A stretch of DNA of 38,271 nucleotides from Pseudomonadota bacterium (lineage in GTDB: Bacteria > Pseudomonadota > Gammaproteobacteria > Pseudomonadales > Oleiphilaceae): contig JAEZAA010000137.1 of NCBI GenBank assembly GCA_023430625.1, positions 1 to 38,271 of the forward strand, written 5' to 3'. Position numbers and translations under genes: made by a program. Shown here piece by piece: positions 7,874 through 16,656 of the stretch. Every line of letters starts with the position of its first letter. Positions within the stretch are counted from its first letter, which is position 1. The notes beneath the pieces were generated by a model. The model was not told where the DNA came from and did no database searches. It worked only from the letters and a program-made list of their open reading frames with translations.

Positions 7874-8821
7874 ATGGAACGGATTTCGCCTCTTTACGGG
7901 CAAGACGATAGCACGCTGTTGATTATTGACTCGGAGCAAACGCTCCTGGAGGACGGGCGCTCGGGGTATGGCGAGGAGACGCTGTATTCGCCGGTGGCTG
8001 ACCCACTTGCTGACTCCGAGCGGACGAGAGTCTGGGAAGGCGGGTCGAACGGAGGGTCTTCCGACGTTCCTCGGCCAAATAAGGAACGGGCGGGAAATCC
8101 GCTACTGAATGCCGCCCAGGAGGTGCTGGTGTTCGGGGTGGAGATGAGCAGCCTTGCACGAGACGCACAAATGCATGCGCTGCGCCAGCAAGCCGTCCAT
8201 CAGGTGAAGGCATTTGAGGCGCGGGGACAGGCGTGGGGGCTGGCAAAGCCGATCATGCTGGCGGCGCGTTATGTGATCTGTACGTTTTTGGATGAACAGG
8301 TGATGACAAGTCCTTGGGGCGGCGCTCATGAGTGGACCCAGGAAAGCCTGCTCAGCCAATTTCACGGTGAAACCTACGGCGGCCAGGGCTTCTTTAATAT
8401 CCTGCAGCGCGCATGTGATGAACCTCAGCGCAATCTGCATCTGCTGGAATTGCTGTTCACGTTACTCAGCCTCGGATTCCAGGGCAAATATCGCGTTGAC
8501 TCCGATGGTCAACGCAAACTGGAAAGCTTGCGTGACATGATCATGGCGCTTTTGCAGCGTACCGCCGGCGACCGCCGCCACTCCCTGGCGCTTGGCGCCG
8601 AGCCGCCGTTATCCCAGCAGTCCGTCGCGCGTCCCTGGCTCGGGCGGCTGCTATTGCTTGGTGCGGTTGCCTGTCTGGGGGCCATGCATGTGACGCTACA
8701 GTTGCTGCTGACTCAGGATACTCAGCAGGTCACACAGCGCCTGGAGGCGCTGGAGGTGCCGTTGGTTGGCAACGGAACGGTTCTGGCCATTTCCGGACCG
8801 CCGTCTGACGCTCGCTATTAG
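7874..8821 (+). CDS. tssL: Type VI secretion inner-membrane protein TssL (DotU-type)
   Basis: The 315-residue protein has an N-terminal extension of about 75 residues, a DotU/IcmH cytosolic helical domain (about 75-235: NPLLNAAQEVLVFG, ARYVICTFLDEQVM, SLLSQFHGETYGGQGFF, LLELLFTLLSLGFQGKYR) and one C-terminal transmembrane helix (about 257-278), ending with a short periplasmic tail. It has no peptidoglycan-binding OmpA domain, so anchoring must come from another protein. The extension carries three acidic-x-Thr-Leu motifs at Thr14, Thr23 and Thr36. In Agrobacterium tumefaciens, TssL Thr14 is the PpkA substrate read by Fha. Phosphorylation here is inference from that precedent and from the co-located kinase, phosphatase and FHA genes. 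Confidence 0.94.
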   Translation: MERISPLYGQDDSTLLIIDSEQTLLEDGRSGYGEETLYSPVADPLADSERTRVWEGGSNGGSSDVPRPNKERAGNPLLNAAQEVLVFGVEMSSLARDAQMHALRQQAVHQVKAFEARGQAWGLAKPIMLAARYVICTFLDEQVMTSPWGGAHEWTQESLLSQFHGETYGGQGFFNILQRACDEPQRNLHLLELLFTLLSLGFQGKYRVDSDGQRKLESLRDMIMALLQRTAGDRRHSLALGAEPPLSQQSVARPWLGRLLLLGAVACLGAMHVTLQLLLTQDTQQVTQRLEALEVPLVGNGTVLAISGPPSDARY

Positions 8822-8899
8822 TCCCGGGCGGTTAATTAAATCAGAGAAGACAAACATCAACTGGAACCACTCCAGGCGCTGTAAGAAACAAGGATGTTT

Positions 8900-11800
8900 A
8901 TGCGTTATCTAATCCCCTTGAGGCAGGGGCGGGGCGTGCCCTCGCTCGTCGCGGTTGTTTTGGCCGTGCTGCTGATTTTATTCGTGGCGCCATTGCTGTC
9001 CTGGCAGGGGGAACCGTTCCTGGCCTCACTGATGCTGCGCATTGTCTTGGCGCTGGCGGTTGTACTGGGGTGGCTGGTTTATTATCTGGTTCGCTATGGC
9101 TCCCAGGCGTTGCAGGGTGACGTCGAAGTGGAGCTGATGGAGCAGGCTCGCCAGCAGCGCCAACAACGTCGGCTGGCGCGCCGTGAACTGGACCGCTGGC
9201 TGCGGCGTCTGCCGGGGCGGGGCGGCTGGCGCAGGAGTCAGTTCCGGCCCTGGTGGCTGGTGTTGACGAGCGAGCAAGAGCAGGCCGCCACCGCGATTAC
9301 CCAACTGTGGCCGGTTCAGGCCGGCAGCCAGGCTCATCAAGGCCAACTGCGGGATTATTCAGCGGCGGAAACCACCGTTCTTGCAGTGGATTTTACAAAC
9401 ACTCCCGGCCCCTGGCATCAATTGGGCATGCAGCCGGCCGAGAACTACTGGCGGCTGCTGACGCGGCGGATTCGCAAGTGGCGCCACGGTGTTCCCTTGC
9501 AAGGCCTGGTTGTCCTGATGCGGGTTGCGGACCTTCAAGACCGGGATCTGCTGCAGACCCTGAACCATCGGTTGCAGGACCTGTTGCTGGCCGCGACTGA
9601 GAACGTGCCGCTTTATCTGATGCTCATCGATCTCCATCAACTGCCTGGTTTCGATGCCTTTTCCGCGACCTTGACCGCCGAGGAACAACAACAGTTGTTC
9701 GGGATTAGTTTGCCGGTCGCGCTGGGCGGTAACCGAAGTGTCCATGTGGCGGAGGCATTGGCGCAGCTGCAGCAGCGCCTGCAGGGAATGCTGACGCGGG
9801 CGCTGTACCAGGAACGGCAGTTGGACCGGCGCAAACAGCTAATGTCCTTTCCCAACCGCTTCGAGCAGATGTGTGGCCATTTGAGCGATGCCCTGAGCTA
9901 TTGTCTGCCAGCCTCAAGCCGCGTTCTGCTACGGGGAATCCATTTCACCGGCCAGCGCCTGAGCCCATCCGGGCAGAGCAGTCTCGTGCCGGCCCTTGGG
10001 CCTGCACAGCCGCGCCCGGGTACTCAGCCTGCCTGGGTCTTCACCCAGCGCTGGTGGCTGGACCTGGTGCGGGGCGACCAGGGCCTCGCCGGCTGGAGTT
10101 CGGTTTACCGCCGCTCCCGCTGGGTGGCGGGAACGGCCGTGGTGCTGGTGGCGACCCTGGTGTTCGGGGGGATCTCCGTCTGGCAGGTTCAGAGCTTCCG
10201 CTTTGGTCAACAGCGACTTGAGCAGGTCAAGCAGGTGTTGTCACGCCAGGATGTGAGCCTGGAGCAGGCGGAAGGCCGGAACCTGGCGCTGCCCCAGGTC
10301 TTGTCCCTCGTGCAGCTCTGGTCACAGGCGGACAGCGGTACGGCTCCAGGAATGCTCTGGCCGGGGCTTGCGGTCACGGATGAAGTGGCAAAGCCGATTG
10401 CGGACTACCGGACCCGGTTGCTGCGGGAGGCTCTGCTGCCCTTGATGAGTGAGCGGGCCGAAGCCATTCTGACCAGCAGCCAGGAACCGGAAGCGCTCCT
10501 GGCGGCACTCAAGGTTTACCTCATGTTGGCCCTGCCGGAACGGCGTGACAACGCCATGCTGGCGGGCTGGTACGCGGAGGATAGTGCCGATGTGCTGCAG
10601 GGACGGGGTCTTACCCGGCAGTGGCTGGAGGCGCGCGTGCTGGAAGCGTTGGGGGCACAACCGGAGGCGTTGCCAGTTGACCAGTCCCTGATTCAGCAGG
10701 CGCGGAATCAACTCAACCAGATTCCCCGCGAGCAGCAGCTTTACTTGCGCGTCAAACAGGCGGCCCGCTACCAGGGACTGAGCGGCTTTCGTTACGGCGC
10801 GAACATGGGCAGCGAGGGCGCAACCACGTTTGAAGGCGGCACCTTCGAAGTGCCGGCACTGTTTACGCTGCAGGGCTACTCGCGGGTTTTCGTCCCTGAG
10901 CTGAATCGCTTGCTCGATGAGTACGAGGAAACCCGCTGGATCCTGGGTGCGGCCGATGCACATCCGTCCGGTGAGGACCTGGAGCGCCTGCGTACCTCGG
11001 AACAGCAGACCTATGCCGACGATTATGTGCGGTACTGGCAGACGGCGCTGAATCAGCTGCGGTTGGTGCGGGTCCATAACCTGGAGCACCTGCTGGGGTT
11101 GTTGAATGCCTTGACGGCACCGGCGTCGCCGTTGCGGATGGCGCTGAAGGCCACGACTGACCATACCCAGTATGCCTTGAGTGGTGCCACTGATGCGGTT
11201 TCGGAGCAGGCGCAGGTTTTGGCGGCGGTCGATAAGCGAGCCGCACGGGTTGCCCAGAAGGCGGCTCGTATCGGCGGTGCCTTGGAGCAGGTGGGCGACC
11301 AGGCCACACCGGATTATCTGCTGACCATCCGGGAGCGCTTTCAAAGTATTCATCGGCTGGTGCCGGGCGCGGGCGAGCCTACCACCTTGGCACCCCTGTT
11401 TGCGCGTCTGGGCGATTTGCAGCACTACGTCGGCGGTCTGACGGCGGGGAACAGCCGGGAGACCATGTTTCGGGCGGTGGCCCAGCGTTTTCAGCAGGGC
11501 GGCACCGACCCTTTGAGCGAGCTGCAGATCGTTGGGCGCCAGATGCCGGAACCGGTGCGGTCCTGGGTGCTGGATCTGGCGGACCAGGCGTGGGCCGTCA
11601 TGTTGCAGCAGACTCAGGAGCACATCGCCGTCGCCTATTACGATGGGGTAAAGGCCTATTACGACCGCCACCTTCAAGGACGTTATCCGCTGTTCAGTCG
11701 GGCCAAGACCGAGGCGAGCTTCGAACATTTTTCCGAGTTTTTTGGCCGTGACGGCATCAATCAGCGCTTTTTCGACGATTATCTCAGTCCCTTCGTCGAA

Positions 11801-12322
11801 ACCGGCCGTAACCGTTGGGCGCCGCGTCAGATCAGCGGCCGGGGCCTGGCCTTGAGTCCTGAGCTGCTACAGCAGTTCCAGCGGGCGCGCAGAATCCGTC
11901 AGGCTTTATTCGCAGGTGAGCAGGGTTTCAAGGTGAAACTGGCACTGCGCCCATTGTTTCTGGATGCCAACGTCAGTCGATTCGAATTGCGCCTGGATGA
12001 TCAGCGCATGAGCTATCGCCATGGACCGCAACGACCGACGTCCCTGGAATGGCCGGCTGCGCGCGCCATGCCGGGCGTGGGCGTGATGTTTGAGGATTAT
12101 AACGGCCTGATGTCCAAGCGTTCGTTCGATGGCAATTGGTCCTTGCTGCGCTTGTTGGAACAGTTCGAGCTGGAGTCGGTGCAGGATGGTGGACCCTACC
12201 AGATGGCCTATGAGCTGGACGGCCGGCGCGTGGTGTACAGCCTGCAGGGCGGTAGCGACCTGCAGGTGCTTTTACATCGGGAAGTACAGCAATTCCGGTT
12301 ACCGGATCTCAGTGGCAGCTAA
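8900..12322 (+). CDS. tssM: Type VI secretion membrane protein TssM (IcmF-type) with degenerate nucleotide-binding motifs
   Basis: About 1140 residues, a usual length. Two N-terminal transmembrane helices (about 13-66), a cytosolic domain, a third helix at about 407-430, then a long periplasmic part ending in beta-rich sequence that should contact TssJ. The cytosolic domain keeps the order of IcmF proteins but lost the P-loop: where others have GPPGSGKTT, this has LTSEQEQAATAI. The DTAGRY region reads DFTNTPGP and the TKxD region reads LIDLHQLPGF. Nucleotide binding is therefore unlikely. ATG 8894 and ATG 8900 are both in frame; AAGGA at 8890-8894 gives correct spacing only for 8900, which I chose. 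pppA starts 39 nt after the stop. Confidence 0.93.
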   Translation: MRYLIPLRQGRGVPSLVAVVLAVLLILFVAPLLSWQGEPFLASLMLRIVLALAVVLGWLVYYLVRYGSQALQGDVEVELMEQARQQRQQRRLARRELDRWLRRLPGRGGWRRSQFRPWWLVLTSEQEQAATAITQLWPVQAGSQAHQGQLRDYSAAETTVLAVDFTNTPGPWHQLGMQPAENYWRLLTRRIRKWRHGVPLQGLVVLMRVADLQDRDLLQTLNHRLQDLLLAATENVPLYLMLIDLHQLPGFDAFSATLTAEEQQQLFGISLPVALGGNRSVHVAEALAQLQQRLQGMLTRALYQERQLDRRKQLMSFPNRFEQMCGHLSDALSYCLPASSRVLLRGIHFTGQRLSPSGQSSLVPALGPAQPRPGTQPAWVFTQRWWLDLVRGDQGLAGWSSVYRRSRWVAGTAVVLVATLVFGGISVWQVQSFRFGQQRLEQVKQVLSRQDVSLEQAEGRNLALPQVLSLVQLWSQADSGTAPGMLWPGLAVTDEVAKPIADYRTRLLREALLPLMSERAEAILTSSQEPEALLAALKVYLMLALPERRDNAMLAGWYAEDSADVLQGRGLTRQWLEARVLEALGAQPEALPVDQSLIQQARNQLNQIPREQQLYLRVKQAARYQGLSGFRYGANMGSEGATTFEGGTFEVPALFTLQGYSRVFVPELNRLLDEYEETRWILGAADAHPSGEDLERLRTSEQQTYADDYVRYWQTALNQLRLVRVHNLEHLLGLLNALTAPASPLRMALKATTDHTQYALSGATDAVSEQAQVLAAVDKRAARVAQKAARIGGALEQVGDQATPDYLLTIRERFQSIHRLVPGAGEPTTLAPLFARLGDLQHYVGGLTAGNSRETMFRAVAQRFQQGGTDPLSELQIVGRQMPEPVRSWVLDLADQAWAVMLQQTQEHIAVAYYDGVKAYYDRHLQGRYPLFSRAKTEASFEHFSEFFGRDGINQRFFDDYLSPFVETGRNRWAPRQISGRGLALSPELLQQFQRARRIRQALFAGEQGFKVKLALRPLFLDANVSRFELRLDDQRMSYRHGPQRPTSLEWPAARAMPGVGVMFEDYNGLMSKRSFDGNWSLLRLLEQFELESVQDGGPYQMAYELDGRRVVYSLQGGSDLQVLLHREVQQFRLPDLSGS

Positions 12323-12361
12323 TGCCTCCCCGGAAGGATCAGGCACAGGATAAGGATATCC

Positions 12362-13228
12362 ATGACCACGAAATTAACGGCCGCGCCTACTGCGGATGCC
12401 GTGCCCAATGCACCGGATTCTCCCATGTCGCTGTTGACCGCTGAGTCTCGTATGGCGGCTGGTATGGCGCAAAACCCTGGCGCGCGTGCCGAGTCAACCT
12501 CATTTACCCCCGGACACACCCTGTGGCGCTCGGCGGGATTCTCCCATCCTGGTCATGTGCGTCGCCGCAACGAGGACGCTTGGCTCAGTGTACCCGACCA
12601 GGGTTTGTGGCTGGTTGCGGATGGCATGGGCGGCCATGACCAGGGCGACTATGCCAGCCAGGCCATTGTCGATGCCCTGAGTCGGATGGATCGACCGGAA
12701 ACACTGGATGCGTTCGTGAATCAGGTTCGGACTCATCTGTTCGAGGTGAATCGCGAGCTGCACGAGCGTGCGCGCCAGCTTGGCGAGCAGACCTGTATCG
12801 GCAGCACGGTGGTGGCGCTACTGGCACACGGCATGCGGTGCGCTTGCGTCTGGGCCGGAGACAGTCGCTTGTACCTGATGCGGGGGGGCAATCTGTTCCA
12901 GGTGACCCAGGATCACACGTTGGAGCGGCGCTGGCTGGAACAGGGACATTGCCCGGAGGAAGTCGCCCAGCGCCCGAAGCGCCATGCCTTGACCCAGGCT
13001 GTCGGCGTGGGACCAGGCCTGCAGTTGGAGATGAGGACCTTTAGCGTGGAATCGGGAGACATGTTGTTGCTGTGCAGCGATGGCTTATACCGGGAGCTTG
13101 AGCCTGAGGAGGTCAGCATTCTGCTCGGTTTGGCCAGTCCTGAATATGCGGCCACCGCGTTGCAGGCACACGGCCTGGGCCGACCTGCCCGGGACAATTT
13201 GACCGCCGTTGTCGTTGCCGTAGGTTGA
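12362..13228 (+). CDS. pppA: PP2C-type Ser/Thr phosphatase PppA of the T6SS
   Basis: The 288-residue product has a poorly conserved N-terminus of about 55 residues, then a complete PP2C domain: HVRRRNEDAW (metal-binding Asp), VADGMGGHDQGDYAS, CVWAGDSRLYLMR, DHTL, ALTQAVG, LLCSDGLYREL and the C-terminal DNLTAVVV. All acidic metal ligands expected of the family are visible. PppA removes the phosphate added by PpkA and so switches T6SS assembly off. It starts 39 nt after tssM, and ppkA follows 10 nt downstream, consistent with one transcript and balanced expression. The extension before the domain may be partly non-coding if a later start is used; ATG 12362 follows AAGGATATCC. Confidence 0.93.
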   Translation: MTTKLTAAPTADAVPNAPDSPMSLLTAESRMAAGMAQNPGARAESTSFTPGHTLWRSAGFSHPGHVRRRNEDAWLSVPDQGLWLVADGMGGHDQGDYASQAIVDALSRMDRPETLDAFVNQVRTHLFEVNRELHERARQLGEQTCIGSTVVALLAHGMRCACVWAGDSRLYLMRGGNLFQVTQDHTLERRWLEQGHCPEEVAQRPKRHALTQAVGVGPGLQLEMRTFSVESGDMLLLCSDGLYRELEPEEVSILLGLASPEYAATALQAHGLGRPARDNLTAVVVAVG

Positions 13229-13238
13229 GGGAAGAGAG

Positions 13239-15788
13239 ATGTCGACGTCAGCGCCGCGTGAACAGGCATTTCCCGGTAGTCGCTCCGACATGCCGATTGT
13301 GGCTGAAATTTTGGTTGCGGGACCGGCCGACGAGCCGCCGGTGGGCGACGAGGCCGGCGCGCAACAGAAATCCGTTCAGGAAAAGCCACGCTCGGTGGAA
13401 CCGTCTGATCCGGACAGTGCCGTGCGCCATCCGCAAGATCTCATCGGACGCTGCATTGCCAATCGCTATGTGCTCGAGTCCCTGCTGGGAAGTGGCGCCA
13501 CCGCCTGGGTGTTCAAGGCCCGCGACTTGCGCAAGGTTGAAGCCTGCGCCTCGCAGCCGTTCGTGGCGATCAAGATCCTGAATCTGGATCTGCAACGCCG
13601 GCCGGAAGCCCGCTTCGGTCTGGAGCGGGAGGCGGCAAGAGCCCAGCAGTTGGTGCATCCAAACCTGGTGGCGGTCTATGACTTCGACCGCGACGGCACC
13701 TTGTTTTACCTAGTCATGGAATGGCTGAGCGGGCCGACCCTGGATCTCTATCTGCGCCAGATGACGCCCGCGGCGAGACGCTCGTCAGCGACCCGTTCGA
13801 TCATCCAGGGGCTGATCACCGCCCTGCAGCACGCCCACTCCAAGGGGGTGATTCATGGCGACCTGAAGCCAGCCAACATCATCCTGGATGAGCGCGGTCA
13901 GCCACGGGTACTGGATTTCGGCGTGGCGCGGATGGTTCATGCGGTTACCCCGCAGGACGGCTGGTCAACCGGCCTCAATGGTTATACGCCGGTGTACGCA
14001 AGTTATGCGCGGCTTAAGGGCATGAATCCATCGCCTCAGGACGACACCTATGCGCTGGCCTGTGTCATCTACGAGTTGCTGGCGGGGCGTCATCCCTACG
14101 ATCGCCGGACCGCCTTGGAGGCACGACAACAGAAGCTTTCCTTGAAGCGCCCGCAGGGACTTTCCCGACATCAATGGCAGGCCTTGGCACGTGCGCTGGC
14201 GGTTGATGAAAGCCATGAGGATGGGCTGGCGGTGTTGGCCGATGCCTTTGCGGTGACCTCAACCGCGCGCAAGTCATCCGGAAAGGGGCGCTGGGCCTGG
14301 ATTGCTCTGGCCGCCCTGGTCGTTGGCTTGGGGCTCGGCCGGGACTGGCTGGCCGACCAGGCCTTCATCTATGAACAGCAGTGGTCCCCAGATTTGCAGC
14401 GGCTTGAAGACCGGCTGAGCGCTTTGGATGAGATCAGGCGCTTGCGTGTATGGCTTGCGGTCAAGCCGCTGCTGCTGGAGGAGCTTGAACAGAAGGTTCG
14501 AGATTACCGGCGCCAACCGGAAATCCAGGCGCTCGACGATGCCTATGAACTGGCGGCGCGGATGGTGGTATGGGATGGACAGGACAGTCAACTGGAATCG
14601 AGTCTGGTCTGGCTGGATCAGGAGCGGATTCGCCGCCAGTATGACGCGCAACGGCGCGAGACTTCAGCGAGCAGCGGCGATGCCTCGGCCAGTCTAGTGC
14701 CCTTGATGGCGGGCTTGATTCGGGTAGGGCGCCATGAGGAAGCGCGCCAGGAGTTTGCCAGTTGGATGCGGCTGCGTCCGGCACATGATCGCGAAGCTGA
14801 CATCCGTTCCTTTCAGAGTGACTACGCGACCCTGACGGAACGTTTGCCGGCGCCACTGGCACAACTGGGATACCGGGAAGGCGCCCGATTCTTCGCTGAA
14901 GCCCTGGTGCGTGTGGGTGCCCCCGAGAACGCGATCGAGGCGGTGGAGCGCCAGGCGCTGAAATTGGTTGATGTGCTGGACCGAGGTGAAAATCACGAGC
15001 CTGCTTTGGCGCAGTTACGGGACAGTCTGGTGGGGCTTGAGTTAGACCCGCTGCAGTATGGGCGGGCACAGCAGCGGGTGCAACGGCTGCTGCAGCGCCA
15101 GCTCGCCTGGTATGAGCCCTGGGGGCCGGTATGGACCCGTTATCGAGCAGTGGCCCAAAGCCTGCTGCCGGATGAACAATGGAGTGCCCCGAGTGGAGCC
15201 GGCTTCGCCTGCCGTGACGTCGCGGTGGGAGACCTGCGTCTGGCAAACGTCTGCCGGGATTGGCTCACGCCCTTGGTGGCGGGGCCGGAGCTGGTCTTGG
15301 TGGCGGACGTGGAGCGTCAGCGTTCGTTTTATCTCGGGCGTCGCGAAGTCAGTGTCGGTGAATTCAATTTCTATTGTCGGTTGAGCCGGGACTGTGTGGA
15401 GCGCAAGGCGCCGGACGCACTGCCGGTGACCGACATTAGTATTTACAACGCGAACCGCTACGCCCGCTGGCTGCAGCAGATGACCGGGCACCGCTATCGA
15501 CTGCCAACGGCCCAGGAATGGGCATTGGCGACCAATCTTGGTGAGTCAGCCGGTGCCTGTCGAGAGGCGACTACCGTACAGGGGAGCGGTGCGGGAGAGG
15601 CCGACCGGGCCGGCTTTCTGGCCCTCGCCGGCAATGTGCGGGAGTGGGTGACCCGCGGGGCACAGTTGCGGGCTCGAGGAGGGGACGTCTGGAATCAGCA
15701 GCAGGCCTGCTCCACGGAGCTGGATGTGCGGCACAGCGGCTCGCCAGACCAGCGCACCGGCTTTCGCTTGGTGCGGGAAATTCGGTAA
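13239..15788 (+). CDS. ppkA: Ser/Thr protein kinase PpkA with C-terminal FGE-sulfatase-like domain
   Basis: The 849-residue protein holds a Hanks-type kinase domain (about 75-330): LLGSGATAWVFKA glycine loop, FVAIKIL lysine, VIHGDLKPANI catalytic loop (HGD in place of HRD, found in other bacterial kinases) and DFGVAR. One transmembrane helix follows at about 350-367 (WAWIALAALVVGLGLG), then a helical periplasmic region of about 300 residues and a C-terminal formylglycine-generating-enzyme fold (about 685-849) with YLGRREVSVGEFNFYC, YRLPTAQEWALAT, AGNVREWV and GFRLVREI. This kinase-TM-FGE layout occurs in Pseudomonas PpkA, where the outer part is thought to sense envelope signals. The FGE module probably acts as a binding domain, not an enzyme. 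The start follows GGGAAGAGAG. Confidence 0.93.
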   Translation: MSTSAPREQAFPGSRSDMPIVAEILVAGPADEPPVGDEAGAQQKSVQEKPRSVEPSDPDSAVRHPQDLIGRCIANRYVLESLLGSGATAWVFKARDLRKVEACASQPFVAIKILNLDLQRRPEARFGLEREAARAQQLVHPNLVAVYDFDRDGTLFYLVMEWLSGPTLDLYLRQMTPAARRSSATRSIIQGLITALQHAHSKGVIHGDLKPANIILDERGQPRVLDFGVARMVHAVTPQDGWSTGLNGYTPVYASYARLKGMNPSPQDDTYALACVIYELLAGRHPYDRRTALEARQQKLSLKRPQGLSRHQWQALARALAVDESHEDGLAVLADAFAVTSTARKSSGKGRWAWIALAALVVGLGLGRDWLADQAFIYEQQWSPDLQRLEDRLSALDEIRRLRVWLAVKPLLLEELEQKVRDYRRQPEIQALDDAYELAARMVVWDGQDSQLESSLVWLDQERIRRQYDAQRRETSASSGDASASLVPLMAGLIRVGRHEEARQEFASWMRLRPAHDREADIRSFQSDYATLTERLPAPLAQLGYREGARFFAEALVRVGAPENAIEAVERQALKLVDVLDRGENHEPALAQLRDSLVGLELDPLQYGRAQQRVQRLLQRQLAWYEPWGPVWTRYRAVAQSLLPDEQWSAPSGAGFACRDVAVGDLRLANVCRDWLTPLVAGPELVLVADVERQRSFYLGRREVSVGEFNFYCRLSRDCVERKAPDALPVTDISIYNANRYARWLQQMTGHRYRLPTAQEWALATNLGESAGACREATTVQGSGAGEADRAGFLALAGNVREWVTRGAQLRARGGDVWNQQQACSTELDVRHSGSPDQRTGFRLVREIR

Positions 15789-15904
15789 TCAATTTGTTAC
15801 GGCCGCAATAAGTGGAACCGGACAGGGTCGGGCCTCGGGGGCCGATCAATGTTTGTTCGTCTTCGCAGGGTCATTCCAGCCTTGCGGAAACTGGGCAAAA
15901 GGAG

Positions 15905-15916
15905 CCGCGAACGCGG
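15905..15916 (+). terminator. Small GC hairpin upstream of hcp
   Basis: CCGCG, AA, CGCGG forms a 5-bp stem followed by TGTGTTTAATT. It lies 35 nt before the hcp start in a 162-bp gap. It could attenuate read-through from ppkA so that hcp is driven mainly by its own promoter. The stem is short and the loop of two bases is strained, so confidence is low. No clear sigma-70 or sigma-54 boxes were found in the gap. Confidence 0.25.
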
Positions 15917-15950
15917 TGTGTTTAATTAAAAAAGAAGGAATGGAATCAGT

Positions 15951-16466
15951 ATGCCAACACCAGCCTATATGACGATTCGAGGCGAGAAGCAGGGCTTCAT
16001 CACCGAAGGCAACTTCACCGAGCAGTCCGTCGGTAACATCTTCCAGGAAGGTCATGAAAATGAAATCCTGGTTGAAGCCTTCAAGCACAACATCGTGCTG
16101 CCCCGTGATCCGCAGAGCGGTCAGCCGACCGGTCAGCGCGTGCATCAGCCCATCGTCGTAACCAAGGTGTTCGACAAGTGTTCGCCCCTGTTGTATCAAG
16201 CCCTGACCAGCGGCGAGCGTCTGACCGAGTGTGAGGTGAAGTGGTATCGTACCTCTGCAACCGGCACCCAGGAGCACTACTTCACGGTGAAGCTGGAAGA
16301 CGCCATCATTGTCGACATCAAGGCTTACATGCCGAACTGCCAGGATCCCTCACAGGCGCATTTCACGCACCTGGAGGACGTGTCGTTGACGTATCGTAAG
16401 ATCAGCTGGACGCACGAAGTATCCAGCACCTCATCGTTCGATGACTGGCGTGTACTGAAGGCCTAA
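15951..16466 (+). CDS. hcp: Type VI secretion tube protein Hcp
   Basis: The 171-residue product is a typical Hcp: PAYMTIRGEKQGFITEG...NFTEQSVGN, FQEGHENEILVEAF, PRDPQSGQPTGQRVHQPIVVTKVFDKCSPLLYQAL, EVKWYRTSATGTQEHYFTVKLEDAIIVDI, and YRKISWTHE near the C-terminus. Hexameric rings of it stack into the inner tube that carries effectors. There is no C-terminal extension of the kind seen in effector-fused Hcp. AAGAAGGA lies 11 nt upstream of the ATG. A strong stem-loop follows the stop and a 162-bp gap precedes it, so separate and high expression is likely. It is the last T6SS gene in this half cluster. Confidence 0.95.
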   Translation: MPTPAYMTIRGEKQGFITEGNFTEQSVGNIFQEGHENEILVEAFKHNIVLPRDPQSGQPTGQRVHQPIVVTKVFDKCSPLLYQALTSGERLTECEVKWYRTSATGTQEHYFTVKLEDAIIVDIKAYMPNCQDPSQAHFTHLEDVSLTYRKISWTHEVSSTSSFDDWRVLKA

Positions 16467-16478
16467 TCGGCCATCGCC

Positions 16479-16509
16479 GGAACGGCTCTCCCTCTCGGAG
16501 GGCCGTTCC
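16479..16509 (+). terminator. Strong stem-loop terminator after hcp
   Basis: A 13-bp stem with one G-T wobble: GGAACGGCTCTCC pairs with GGAGGGCCGTTCC around a 5-nt loop CTCTC. It begins 13 nt after the hcp stop and is followed by TTGG, a weak T-tract. It would end hcp transcription and also protect the mRNA 3' end. Confidence 0.7.
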
Positions 16510-16656
16510 TTGGCAGGTCAGCTCGAATTCCTGGCGTTGATTCCGGTCGTCCTGCGTACAGCCGGACGCCCAGGGGCAGCCATTCGTGAGACCCGATGCA
16601 GGCCACCCACTGATGGTCGGCAATCAAACGGATTTGAAGAAAACGGCAGAAAAACC

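Noticed and set aside
10322..11728. 468-codon minus-strand frame opposite tssM
   Set aside because: Shadow of the tssM frame; composition is low in motifs and rich in Arg and Gln.
15789..15950. Promoter boxes for hcp
   Set aside because: The gap suggests independent expression, but no -35/-10 pair at good spacing was convincing.
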